The notes below the pieces were generated by a model. That model did not search any database, was not told the origin of the DNA, and worked only from the letters and a program-made list of their open reading frames with translations. Positions 1 to 7,700 of a stretch of DNA of 10,792 bases are shown piece after piece (the first letter of the stretch is position 1; each line of letters begins with the position of its first letter). Source of the stretch: Rhypophila decipiens (Eukaryota > Ascomycota > Sordariomycetes > Sordariales > Naviculisporaceae); the NCBI GenBank assembly GCA_033297075.1, contig MU858436.1:1-10792 (forward strand). Direction: 5' to 3'. A program made the position numbers and the translations under genes.

Positions 1-87
1 GCGGATTTGGATGAACCGAATGTAGTTAGCGTGCATAGGCCCTTTAGGCTCAGTGCCTCCGGGCGAAATAAATTCCATCCATCCATC
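1..87 (+). repeat. Left arm of 87-bp perfect inverted repeat
   Basis: Bases 1-87 are the exact reverse complement of 10699-10785; base n pairs with base 10786-n without a mismatch. The match reaches the first base of the window, so the repeat may continue to the left. Inwards it runs into a CCAT/ATCC microsatellite (about 75-94), where the arms diverge because the left copy has more repeat units. On the minus strand this arm could encode the same residues as the end of the reading frame at 10136-10792. It could be the terminal repeat of a large element, or a dispersed repeat at which a contig was broken. Confidence 0.9.
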
Positions 88-102
88 CATCCATGCTAAC
101 TT

Positions 103-123
103 CTGCGTTGGCCAGCAACGCAG
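103..123. other. Short perfect hairpin
   Basis: CTGCGTTG (103-110) and CAACGCAG (116-123) form an 8-bp perfect stem with a 5-nt loop, just inside the microsatellite edge of the left repeat arm. No function can be assigned, and it may be chance. Confidence 0.4.
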
Positions 124-233
124 CTCATGAAAGTCATCTTCCTCGCACTCTAGGAGACATGCGCTGGACTGTTACGTCGCCATAGAGTAGAAGTATATCG
201 ATTGGTCTGTTTTCAATTTACCACTGATATGAG

Positions 234-446
234 TTAAGCTAAATATACTAAAGACATCGAGAACAAGACAGAAAACAGACAGTTAGAAGTTTCTTTCGCT
301 CCGAAACCTCCAGCCGAGCGGATGACCTTGGTGTGAACACTGACGAAAAACGAGAGAACACCGTCTACGATAAACATGGCGACAAGGACGGCTAAGGTAC
401 AAGAGCCCTGGAGAATGCTAATCCACGGCTCTAGTTTGGCGGTCAT
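234..446 (-). CDS. Weak: possible small two-helix membrane protein
   Basis: An ATG at 446 opens a 70-residue frame. Two hydrophobic stretches can be seen: about residues 14-32 (around ILQGSCTLAVLVAMFIVDGV), and a C-terminal segment ending in SVLFSMSLVYLA. The frame stays open upstream of this ATG to about 570 but contains no other ATG, so it could also be the last exon of a spliced gene. I do not recognise the family. Nothing else supports it (no clear promoter, no homology I can name), so it may be chance. Confidence 0.22.
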   Translation of the reverse strand: MTAKLEPWISILQGSCTLAVLVAMFIVDGVLSFFVSVHTKVIRSAGGFGAKETSNCLFSVLFSMSLVYLA

Positions 447-1141
447 GTCGACTTGAGGGTTTTCGATGAAGAAAGCAATGGGAGCAAATTTAAGTGTTGT
501 AGAAAAGAGGGACACGGCGGCGGAACTATGGAAGAGGAGGAATGCACAACAGAAACGATTCTTAGGGTCTTATTGTATTATGAACGTGAAGCCAGTTTCT
601 ATTTGAGGAGTGCCTGCCATTTGTGCGGCTCAGCAGGCTGAGAACAGTCTCCGGGTTGGTTGAACATCACTTCCTCGGGCCAACAGACGCGCCGACTTGT
701 CCAGGCGTGTGCATCCATCCTCCGGCACCGCCCGAGGAACTCTCATGAAAGAAAGCTGCTCAGGGGTGGTTGTCAGATGGGAAGTATTGTTGATGTCACC
801 GTTCAGCCAATTGATGGTGGAAGTTCGACAAGAATTAGCGAAGCTATCCGAACAGCTGCCCCGTATGTGAACTGGAAGCAGAGAAGGAATAGAACGTGAG
901 GGACCTGGTAAAGCAGTTTCGACATAGGTTACGAGTAATAAATACATTTATCTACTGTAGCCACCCTCGGAAAAAAGTCAAACTGGACTTGAACTGACAG
1001 CTATCTTCTTGCTCTTCCATGAGAAGCAAAAAGATCCAATTATCGTGAACCCAAGTGCCTACCCAATTCCATAAACTTGACAATGAAGAAGAGATCAGGC
1101 CCGTAGTGAACATTTCAGTCTCACTAAGACCATCAGGAAAA
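447..1141. other. Gene-poor stretch, no supported gene
   Basis: The longest ATG-started frame is on the minus strand, 630-947, 105 residues, with a mildly hydrophobic start and no recognisable domain. It lies 3' of the GPI-protein gene and could be chance or a degraded exon. No RNA gene, repeat or transposon terminus was seen here. Confidence 0.4.
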
Positions 1142-2065
1142 TCAGAGAATACCAGCAGTCATCATGGCCACAATACAGGCAGCCAAAACCATTGTCCAGC
1201 CAACTGGCGCACTCATCCCGATACCTACATTCGCAATATCGTTTAGTGTCCTGCTGCCGTTGGAAAAGTGGTCGGCACGCATGCAAATGAACTGGCTAGG
1301 GACCGTCTCGGCATCCGGATCGATTCTGGGATCCGACGTGCGGTTCGCCTTCTCGATTGCGCGTGCAAATCCCACCGCGAGCATATACACGCTGTTGACC
1401 AAGGCATCGTACCTCTGGTCCGGGCCGCCATCTTCCTGGAGGGTACCAGTCGCAGTCAAGAGGTCGTACACTTGATCGACGTGGACGAACTTGCTGGGTT
1501 CGAGGACCAGTCGTGTAAAATACTCGCCGTTGAGGGCACCACTGCAGGGACTATTCTCCCATAGTGGTCGATCCTCAATCTCAGTGGAATTGTGACACAA
1601 TCTACCATCCTGAGAAATCTGATTCAAGAATTGGAGACATTCGTCTGGAAACACGTTGGAACAGTTGGTCTGGATGACTTCGTCCACCGGGAGGCCGGGG
1701 TTGCGGAATCGGGTCAGCCTCATGCATGCTAGCCAGCTGTCATCTGACTGGACAGTGCCGTTGTCCGAGATGTATTCCTCGCCCGGATGGAAACCTGCGC
1801 GCATGGCCCCGCCTCTGGCCGATAACTCGTCGATTTCGAGCCAGGCTTTCCACTCGACATCCTGGCCTGTGGAAGGGTACTCGTTTGTATGGATGTTGGG
1901 CGCCACGATGTCACGGACAGTGGAGGCGTTCGCAGATGCGATAAAGTCGTCGAATTTAACATCGGACGTAATGTTGATGGGGAAGGAGATATTTCTAGGG
2001 AGAAGGCCTTGGTGATGGTCGGCCAAAGCCAGTGATAGGAGCAATGAAGTTGTAAGGAGCGCCAT
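1142..2065 (-). CDS. Secreted, N-glycosylated, probably GPI-anchored protein
   Basis: A single-exon gene of 307 residues ending in TGA at 1144-1142. The first in-frame ATG is at 2065 and gives a typical signal peptide: hydrophobic residues 2-15 (LLTTSLLLSLALA), then DHHQG. Eight N-glycosylation sequons are visible (N25, N31, N46, N102, N134, N159, N241, N269), with six cysteines in the mature part (114, 135, 143, 157, 174, 261) that could form three disulfides. Residues 286-307 form a hydrophobic C-terminal tail (APVGWTMVLAACIVAMMTAG) preceded by small residues, as expected for a GPI-attachment signal; a single-pass type I membrane protein is the alternative. It would be delivered through the ER to the plasma membrane or cell wall. 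I recognise no enzymatic motif and do not know the family. Its GC-rich coding sequence contrasts with its flanks. Confidence 0.75.
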   Translation of the reverse strand: MALLTTSLLLSLALADHHQGLLPRNISFPINITSDVKFDDFIASANASTVRDIVAPNIHTNEYPSTGQDVEWKAWLEIDELSARGGAMRAGFHPGEEYISDNGTVQSDDSWLACMRLTRFRNPGLPVDEVIQTNCSNVFPDECLQFLNQISQDGRLCHNSTEIEDRPLWENSPCSGALNGEYFTRLVLEPSKFVHVDQVYDLLTATGTLQEDGGPDQRYDALVNSVYMLAVGFARAIEKANRTSDPRIDPDAETVPSQFICMRADHFSNGSRTLNDIANVGIGMSAPVGWTMVLAACIVAMMTAGIL

Positions 2066-2350
2066 GGTGGTTCGAATGCGATAGAAGGGACATTTTCTGC
2101 GGGTGCACACGCGGGAGAGCGAGCATGCCGGCACATTCTGCCTTTAAACCATTCTTTGACTGGTGCTGTGAGTTGTTGTTGGCTGTTGGTCGCCGGCGAT
2201 CTTGCCCAAAATTAGACCGAATGAAACATGGCACAGACCAACAAAACAATTTGCCATCAGCCTCAGGAGTGTACAGCCACCAACACACCGAATTCAAGCC
2301 TAATACAGCTCCGGTATTGGATGCATCTCTACTACGCCGCTCAACATGCC

Positions 2351-2364
2351 TGACGTCGACGTCA
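2351..2364. promoter_or_regulatory. CRE-like bZIP palindrome TGACGTCGACGTCA
   Basis: A perfect 14-bp palindrome built of overlapping TGACGTC and GACGTCA half-motifs, 286 bp upstream of the ATG of the GPI-protein gene. TGACGTCA-type sites are bound by ATF/CREB bZIP factors in fungi. Binding here is inferred only from the motif and its placement. Confidence 0.45.
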
Positions 2365-2620
2365 GTGGGTAGGATTGTCAGACAAGCCCGACACCAGTCC
2401 ATCACAAACTTTCCGTCCATGGCTCAGTGGCATTGTAGCATAGTAGTTGGGGTCCTGCTGTATCCTGCGAAGTAACTTCAGCCTAAGGTACATAGGTACC
2501 TAGTCTTCAGGCCGGTCCCAAAGCTTTATATGCGCGCAGAATCACAGACGTCCAGCACCAGTGCAGAAGGAAAGGACTCGAAAGGAGCCCTTCAAGACTC
2601 GTGCAACACAACACAACATG

Positions 2621-2642
2621 AAAAAAAAAAAAAAAAAAAAAA
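2621..2642 (+). repeat. Poly(A) tract, 22 bases
   Basis: An uninterrupted run of 22 A. It could be a nucleosome-excluding poly(dA:dT) tract or the tail of a retroposed sequence. I saw no target-site duplication around it and no recognisable gene immediately upstream, so neither is established. Confidence 0.6.
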
Positions 2643-2912
2643 CGGAACCACCGGGCTTCAAGAGAGAATGCAAGACAGCGAAAGGATGAATCATGGCGTG
2701 GTTTACACAAAATCGACCGTCACATAGCCATAATAAATTGATTGACAATATTTAGAGAAGAGAGAAGACGTAACAATCTTCCGAGGAGCTTGTCACCCAC
2801 CAACGAACCAACTGAGTTCAGCCCCCAACCCGCCAACAAACATGAAGCCAACCGAGTCACCAACGAAACCAACCGCGATATATACACTGTAGCTCGTTTG
2901 GCCAATTACCTC

Positions 2913-4039
2913 TCAACGCCTGGCCTTAATCGTCCAATCCAGTATGCCCGAGTTTCCTGCTGCTTGCGCAGATGCCGATGCATTGGCACTCTGACCATGG
3001 ACAGCCTTGGTGTCTGGAACTTCAAAGCAGCCCTCCGTCAGCTCACCCGCACAGATGGGCAGAACCTCGCGCGTCTTCATGTTGCAGAACAGGCCCTCGA
3101 CCAGAGACACAAGCGACGGGCCGTGGGAGCTGTGGCTCCCGCAGAGCTCCGCAGCACTGTGACCGGGCTGGTCGGTGATGACGAGCCGGGAATCGGGGGC
3201 TCGCTTCTTCTTGCGCTGCGGTTGGGCCGCTGCTGCTGCTACGGCTCCTCGCTTCTCCTTGCGTGAGGGCCATCCCGGGGCGAGTGCGAGCTCTCCCACT
3301 CGATCGTTAAACTTGTAGGCCCGGAAGCCCGCCGTGCCGAAGTAATGGTTCAGGTCGGGGTTCACTGATTTATCAGGACCTGGGGCAAAGGCGGGCATGT
3401 AAATCATAAGAGTCCCGACATCCTCGTTCATCCACAGGCACTTCCCAGGTCTACAAAAGATGAAAAAAAATATGATTAGTAGAAAGCTCTCCGGTAAAGT
3501 AGTCATTTGATAAGCTTGCTTACGCTGTGGATCCATCGAGCTGCACCACCGGGCACGTTAGGACCTCTCCTTACTGCTTCAAATGAGGTGGTTATGACTT
3601 ACGATGACCCCGCTGTAGTACCACTGCACTGGCTCGGGCATCTGCTCAGCCCACGTACCATCCCAGCCGCGATTCTGGCCATCGTTGAAAGTAACGGTCA
3701 CATATGCGATGCAAGTTCTCTCGCCGTCGCCATTTCGAATCTGGACATAAGGGGCTTGCTGGCTGACTCCCTGGTCCATTATGATATCGACAAAATCCCA
3801 CTGCGAATACTGATATCGTTCGGGCCGGCAGCAAGGAATTGTTCGTTATTATTGTATATTCGTACGCTCTTCAGGACGCCTTCGGGGCTGTTCAAGGGTC
3901 CATCGAACCCCGGGGTCCCGCCCAGTCCAACGCAAACACGGACCGCCGCAAATACAATATCTGGCTTGCTGGGGAAGAGGCCTTGGACGAAGGACCAAAT
4001 ACCGAGCACACCGGACACGAATCCAATGACATCAGGCAT
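2913..4039 (-). CDS. Conserved fungal protein of unknown function, three exons, one frame break
   Basis: I read exons 4039-3603, 3540-3524 (17 nt) and 3450-2913, about 330 residues, stop TGA at 2915-2913. Intron 3602-3541 has GTAAGT..CAG; intron 3523-3451 has GTAAGC..TAG. The micro-exon restores the frame so that exon 1, ending QWYYSGVI, joins PGKCLWMNEDVG. The start is the ATG of MPDVIGFVSGVLG at 4039. Near 3797-3799 the frame shifts: IYNNNEQFLAAGPND..SG leads into DFVDIIMDQGVSQQAPY only if one base is missing from a G run. The alternative is a 56-nt intron (GTACGA..ATATCAG), which would delete the IYNNN segment. The C-terminal half has an Ala/Lys/Arg low-complexity stretch, then a Cys-containing part (HSAAELCGS, LFCNM, CFEV). 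From memory this order of motifs recurs in unannotated proteins of Sordariomycetes; no function is known to me. Whether the gene is intact depends on the frame break. Confidence 0.65.
3797..3799 (-). other. Frame break (or alternative intron boundary) in the 2913-4039 gene
   Basis: The protein-like reading switches frame at a GGG run on the coding strand. Both sides look like continuous protein, which suggests loss of one base, by mutation or sequencing error. Under this reading the coding length becomes a multiple of three (993 nt including stop). Confidence 0.55.
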
Positions 4040-4186
4040 GATGGCCTGTTCGGGCAGGTTGTGCAAGTCTTGGCGGGATAATAAGATGAAGAGATAGGTA
4101 TAACTTGAAGGGGGCTTGTGAAGGTTTGCCAGTTCGCTACTGAATGCTTTTGTTGGAGTTGCTTCATGTTGGGGATTTAACTCGGG

Positions 4187-4194
4187 TATTTATA
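4187..4194 (-). promoter_or_regulatory. TATA box (TATAAATA)
   Basis: TATAAATA on the minus strand lies 148 bp upstream of the ATG at 4039. It is followed by a pyrimidine-rich leader that contains an upstream ATG at 4167. Position and sequence fit a core promoter for the 2913-4039 gene. Confidence 0.45.
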
Positions 4195-4665
4195 ATTCTC
4201 TCCTAAGCTGGATCATCTCCTGAGGTGTCTTGAGACCGCGTTCAGAGACCATCAGCATTTTAGAGACAGAGAGAGCGAGGGAGAGAGGACCATACAATCG
4301 TAGAACATTTGGAAAGGGGTTGTGATTCCGGATCACCAATAACATGGCATTTTCTTGTTGGTTTTTTACAACTCAGCACTCCGCCACTCCCCTTACCGTC
4401 ACGTCGCAGGCTTTCGGTGAGAAACTCGTCAAACTATTCCTTGAAGACGCATCTAAACAGGGTCAAGGACTGGCAGGATAGCATAATCTGTAAGCTCGGA
4501 CCGCGTGCATTGTAGGAACTGCAAGGCGGCGCTGCAAATGTTGGTATATCAGGTGATTTCATTAGGGTACATGGAGGGATTCGAAGCACGGCACAGCTCT
4601 GTTTTTCGGGCCAACAGGTGCGGTGCTGAGATGGGTTCAGGAGACTCTCATGTAACTCATATTTC

Positions 4666-4753
4666 CAGCTGCCCGACCCTTGCGTACAAAACGGCATTAG
4701 ACAGCCCGATCCAGAAGCAGTTGGCGGCGTGGCCAAAACAAGTCGTCATAAGG
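4666..4753 (+). repeat. Diverged direct repeat, copy 1
   Basis: Shares the order CAGCTGCCCGAC, CGTACAAAA, ACAGCC, GAAGC, GGCGT and TCGTCATAA with 4877-4973. By eye roughly three quarters of positions match, and many differences are transitions. The parent element is not recognised. Confidence 0.6.
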
Positions 4754-4778
4754 GCGATCATAAGCATAACCTTTAGGT

Positions 4779-4819
4779 CCTTCTACTTTCGGACCAACCC
4801 TTCTACTTTCGGACCAACC
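4779..4819 (+). repeat. 20-bp tandem duplication
   Basis: The unit TTCTACTTTCGGACCAACCC at 4781-4800 is repeated at 4801-4820, with only the last base differing. It lies between the two copies of the larger direct repeat. Confidence 0.85.
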
Positions 4820-4876
4820 AAGCTAAGGTGAAGATCTTTGAAACCAACGATGCTGACGTCTAGTAATCTCTATCTT

Positions 4877-4973
4877 CAGCTGCCCGACTTTTCCGTACAA
4901 AAGGACATTGTACAGCCTGGTCCGGAAGCTCGTTGCCGGCGTACATGTAGGCCCGAACAAATCGTCATAATGG
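4877..4973 (+). repeat. Diverged direct repeat, copy 2
   Basis: Partner of 4666-4753, about 211 bp downstream, with small indels and transitions. The sequence GAAACCAAC occurs just before this copy and again near 4996, so the underlying unit may be longer than the part I can align. Confidence 0.6.
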
Positions 4974-5523
4974 TGGGCCATCTGCTTCTAATTTGAAACC
5001 AACAAGGCGCTAATCCAAACTTTTAATTCGTACGAAACAGTCACAGTCTATGGCATAGTCCTCGTTTATGGTGTTGTAATTTGGTTCGGGCACGTAATAC
5101 GATGTACAAAGTAGCGGTCTACGGCACAGTTGTCGGTGCGCTCCCGTTATCACACGTCGTTTGTCGACTGACTTTCAAGCTAGGTTTGACGCCGCTTTCG
5201 TTATCTGTGTATTATGTAGACCTTGTCCCCCATCAGGCTCTCTAGAGGGATCAGACAACGCCACTCGAGGCATGAAGATGGCGCGAGAACATCACATGGA
5301 ATTACTCTCACGGCCGATCTACAAGTTGTACATACCCTATGGGGTAGGTACATAGATACCGAAGAACGAAAGAGGGGAGATCAGAGAGCTGGTATAAGGT
5401 ATAAGTCTAAAACAGAATCTAGCGTATGTCCAAGAAAATATTTTTCATTTCTTGCTAAATCATCCTCGCACGATCCATTTCATCTAGGAATTACTTCGAG
5501 AAAGAATTAAACGAGACCCTCCA

Positions 5524-5528
5524 CCAAT
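5524..5528 (+). promoter_or_regulatory. CCAAT box
   Basis: CCAAT in the context ACCAATCA, 52 bp upstream of the ATG at 5580. Plausible promoter element of the small secreted protein gene; it is a short motif, so weak on its own. Confidence 0.3.
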
Positions 5529-5579
5529 CAGCTCATTCGAACGTCATCGTTGAGAAAGAATCAGAATCTCCAAGAAAAG

Positions 5580-6022
5580 ATGACGCGTACTGCTACCACA
5601 ATCATCCTTTCTGTTATTGCCTTCCTGGCCAGCCAGACCATCGCCAGGGAGGAAGGTGTGAGTGCCCCGGCAAAGACATACATACTGCTCCAGCTTGCCG
5701 TCCCAGAACATGGAGAGGTTGCGGCTCGAAAACTAACCACGCTTTTCATTCTTACCTGCCTTAGATTTGTTCCGTGGTTACAAATAGGTGCTTCATCAAC
5801 GGCGTTGCTTACCACTGCAGCCAGGAGGAGGTAAGTAGTTCATATCCAACCTATCTATGCCCTCGAGATCAAAGAGGTTCTTCTTCTCAAGTTTCAATTG
5901 ATTTTGCTAACTATTGCACGCACAATATTTAGGGTAATCAGTGTTCCGAGGAGGGCTACTGCTACAAGGGTTATTTGCAGGGGCCGCACGGAAACCAAAC
6001 ACCCTGGATCGTCTGCTCTTAG
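5580..6022 (+). CDS. Small secreted cysteine-rich protein, candidate effector (3 exons)
   Basis: Exons 5580-5657, 5765-5830 and 5933-6022, all joined in phase 0, encode 77 residues ending in TAG. Intron 1 (107 nt) starts GTGAGT, has ACTAAC near 5732 and ends TTAG. Intron 2 (102 nt) starts GTAAGT, has GCTAAC near 5907 and ends TTTAG. Residues 1-22 are a signal peptide (hydrophobic core TIILSVIAFLA, cleavage likely after QTIA). The mature part of about 55 residues has six cysteines (28, 35, 44, 52, 58, 76; spacing C-6-C-8-C-7-C-5-C-17-C), all encoded by exons 2 and 3, as expected for three disulfides in a secreted protein. One N-glycosylation sequon (NQT) is at N69. I do not recognise a named family. 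Size, signal peptide, cysteine content and position beside transposons fit a fungal effector or antimicrobial-type protein; that role is inference. A possible intron-like stretch (GTAATT 6030 to TACTAG 6099) lies in the 3' UTR. Confidence 0.78.
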
Positions 6023-6168
6023 GGCTCAGGTAATTAATTATTAGTTGAAACTAGGATTCAATAGCCCTTGCAGTCAATGATTTTTTTTCCTTACTAGATC
6101 AGAGGGGCGGAGGAAGGCTCGGACGCTGCTATTTATCGACTGTCAGTATTTGTATAAGTACCGTGACC
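6023..6168 (+). other. 3' flank of the small secreted protein gene
   Basis: No gene. It holds a possible 3'-UTR intron (6030 to about 6099, weak donor GTAATT, polypyrimidine tract and TACTAG acceptor) and AT-rich sequence up to the transposon-like terminus at 6171. Confidence 0.35.
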
Positions 6169-6193
6169 TACAGTGGGGTGACAAAAGTCTGGA
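6169..6193 (+). mobile_element. Orphan terminus resembling impala/Tc1-mariner elements
   Basis: TA followed by CAGTGGGGTGACAAAAGTCT resembles the terminal inverted repeat of Tc1/mariner elements and, in its first ten bases CAGTGGGGTG, that of impala from Fusarium (from memory). No inverted partner was found in the window and no Tc1 transposase follows, so this is at most a truncated end or a MITE-like scrap. Confidence 0.4.
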
Positions 6194-6219
6194 ATCAATT
6201 TGCTCTGGCAAAGTTTTGG

Positions 6220-6294
6220 TCTACCAACCCGCGTGACCCACGGGTTGAAAAGAAGCGCATCGAGCTAGCAAAAGGCGGCCTACTGGCTGATGCT
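6220..6294 (+). pseudogene. Fragment of a fungal NACHT-NLR linker
   Basis: The plus-strand frame reads STNPRDPRVEKKRIELAKGG followed by LLADAC. This closely resembles the conserved stretch of the type DPRDDKKRIE-TKGGLL-DSY that precedes the P-loop NACHT domain in many fungal NLR-like proteins (comparison from memory). The P-loop itself (GxPGxGKT) is absent: the similarity stops at about 6300, where the proposed LTR starts. Upstream in the same frame is the impala-like terminus rather than NLR sequence. It is therefore a gene scrap, not a functional NLR. Confidence 0.45.
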
Positions 6295-6494
6295 TGTCAC
6301 GAACCGCACGCAAGTAAGCTGGTGAGGCCAAACCATTGTATTGCTAGGACTTAAGATTCTAAGATAAAGAAGAAAGGAAGAAGAAGAAGAAGTACCATGA
6401 CCATGGTAGGGTTTTTATCCCTCGGATGACAGTGGGTCTGTGGCGGTGGCAAGGACAACATGCCAATGAGCTAATGCGTAGACCATCCGTCACA
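6295..6494 (-). repeat. Left LTR (3' LTR of the retroelement), about 200 bp
   Basis: Starts TGTCAC and ends GTCACA on the plus strand, i.e. TG..CA termini with near-inverted ends. On the element strand it follows a purine tract GGAAGGGGG and TAG. It contains a TATA-like stretch (GGGATAAAAACCC on the minus strand, about 6410-6422) and a GAA microsatellite (about 6376-6391). No perfect partner LTR exists in the window. Confidence 0.5.
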
Positions 6495-6508
6495 CTACCC
6501 CCTTCCAC
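6495..6508 (-). other. Polypurine tract of the retroelement
   Basis: On the element strand GTGGAAGGGGGTAG abuts TGTGAC, the proposed first bases of the 3' LTR. This is the layout of the plus-strand primer of Ty3-type elements. Only about 34 nt separate it from the gag stop, so no pol can lie between. Confidence 0.5.
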
Positions 6509-6542
6509 AAACGCAGCAGGAAACGCAGTGGCTGTGTTCTTT

Positions 6543-7311
6543 TTATACCTTCCTGTACTTTCCAGTATCCGAGCCATCCGAGCCAGAGTATTCCTGCCTG
6601 TGCATGGCACCAATGACCATTGGGTCTCCTCCTGCCTTGTCAACCTTGGCTTGTCGATTAAGAGCTCCATCGTCCAGTTGTTGGAGTAACTTGACAAACT
6701 GGGGGTAGGTTGTAGGCACAGTAATCTGGGTCTTGAGACGCCGCTTCATCTTGTCATTCAGCTGACAGTGTAGTAGAGCGATTTTGGCGTCGTCGGTCCC
6801 GTTGTTGGCTTCAACCTTATATATTAATCTTTCGAAGATCGCAAGGTAAGCATTAATGCCTTGGTCGTTGAACTGGGAGAGAGAGTAGAGCCTTGTCCTC
6901 TGCATCCCTCTTAGTGTTGGGGTTATCACAGAGACGCGCAAGTTGGTCGAAGAGAGCCTGGGTCTCATAGCTTTGCTCCCTTTCTGCGTAGGCAATCTGC
7001 GGAGCAACTAAAGCCTGGACTTTCTTTTCCAGTCGGCTGTAGATGTACCAGAATTGTGCCTCCTCTTCATCCAATGCTTGTTGAGTGATTCGAAGCTTTG
7101 CTTTCATTTCGGGATACCAGACTTCCCAAGTAGAGAGAGTACCGTCGAACTTGTCAGGATTGGGGAGTCTCGGCTTCGGTAGGTTCAGAGAAGGTGATGA
7201 GGTCTTGATAGCTGCAAGTCCAGACTGTAGTTCAGTAATTGTGACTGAGAAGCGTTGCTCTTGAGCCGCGAGGGCTTGCTGAATGAGCTGCTGAAATCTG
7301 GTTTCGTCCAT
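6543..7311 (-). pseudogene. gag: Retrotransposon Gag (capsid-like), one frameshift
   Basis: The ATG at 7311 opens a frame with a glutamine-rich N-terminus (residues 7-30) and then KFDGTLSTWEVWYPEMKAKL (residues 54-73). Next come a helical segment FWYIYSRLEKKVQAL and SYETQALFDQLARLCDNPNT. This resembles the capsid region of fungal Ty3/gypsy Gag proteins. Near 6888 one extra base moves the reading to the next frame, which continues YSLSQFNDQGINAYLAIFER through KRRLKTQITVPTTYPQF to a stop at 6545-6543. Counted across the frameshift it is about 255 residues. The usual CCHC knuckle is missing: the frame ends in KYRKV, and past the stop CVSCCVCG is the only Cys-rich trace. Function would be coat formation; this copy is broken. 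No pol follows. Confidence 0.7.
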
Positions 7312-7456
7312 GGTTGGCGATAGTTGTGACAAGAGAGGGTCGAGCGGAATGTGAAGAGTAAGGGAGAGAAAAGAGTGTAAAAGAAAAGAATGAAAAAGAA
7401 GAGAGAAATTTTGGGTTTGACTAGCTGCGTGCGGGCGTAAGGTTTTCGAATTGCGG

Positions 7457-7685
7457 GTACAACACGCATAGGCGAGGTCCGAGGGAGGGTGTGACAAGCT
7501 TCAAACTTCGTATGAAGAACACCTTATCTTCCAAACCACTTGTCCCTTACGGTCGGCCCCTTGAGGTTCAGTACAATGCGCATAGGCAAGGACTGGGTGA
7601 TGGGTGGTAGCTCCAACGGTAGCCTTCAAACCACTTGACCACCTACAGTAATCCGTTCCTCGAAATCGTGATGAGTGTGTTGGTG
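7457..7685. repeat. Tandem duplication with 114-bp offset in the leader
   Basis: GTACAA..GCATAGGC[G/A]AGG begins at 7457 and again at 7571, and CAAACCACTTG[T/A]CC occurs at 7532 and 7627. The second copy lacks about 19 bp between these blocks. Differences include several C/T and G/A changes. Confidence 0.6.
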
Positions 7686-7700
7686 GCCTATTTCGTTATG

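Larger units (their letters stand above)
2066..2912. other. Intergenic: promoter region of the GPI gene and 3' flank of its upstream neighbour
   Basis: No supported gene. The ORFs here are short or shadows of the minus-strand genes. It holds a 14-bp CRE-like palindrome (2351-2364), a GGTACATAGGTACC motif near 2488-2501, and a 22-base poly(A) tract (2621-2642). Both neighbours are on the minus strand, so this interval should contain the 3' UTR of the 2913-4039 gene and the promoter of the 1142-2065 gene. Confidence 0.5.
4195..5579. other. Gene-poor stretch with eroded repeats
   Basis: No convincing coding region on either strand; ORFs stay under about 110 codons and show no recognisable motif. 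It holds a GA-rich microsatellite (about 4263-4288), a 20-bp tandem duplication (4779-4819), a diverged direct repeat pair (4666-4753 and 4877-4973), and further similar strings such as GTCTA[T/C]GGCA[T/C]AGT near 5046 and 5117. The right end is the promoter of the small secreted protein gene. Confidence 0.5.

Noticed and set aside
1656..2015. Plus-strand ORF of 119 codons and other ORFs inside 1142-2065
   Set aside because: Antisense to the GPI-protein gene, which has a signal peptide, sequons and a GPI tail.
2125..2475. 116-codon plus-strand ORF with an ATG start
   Set aside because: No domain, no signal peptide and low-complexity content; it lies in the promoter region of the GPI-protein gene and holds the regulatory palindrome.
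2500..2642. SINE or processed pseudogene ending in the poly(A) tract
   Set aside because: No target-site duplication, pol III boxes or recognisable coding sequence upstream of the tract were seen.
2742..3266. 174-codon plus-strand ORF
   Set aside because: It is antisense to the third exon of the 2913-4039 gene, whose splice sites and protein-like motifs are much better supported.
3507..4097. 196-codon plus-strand ORF
   Set aside because: Shadow of exons 1 and 2 of the minus-strand gene. It crosses that gene's introns and shows no domain of its own.
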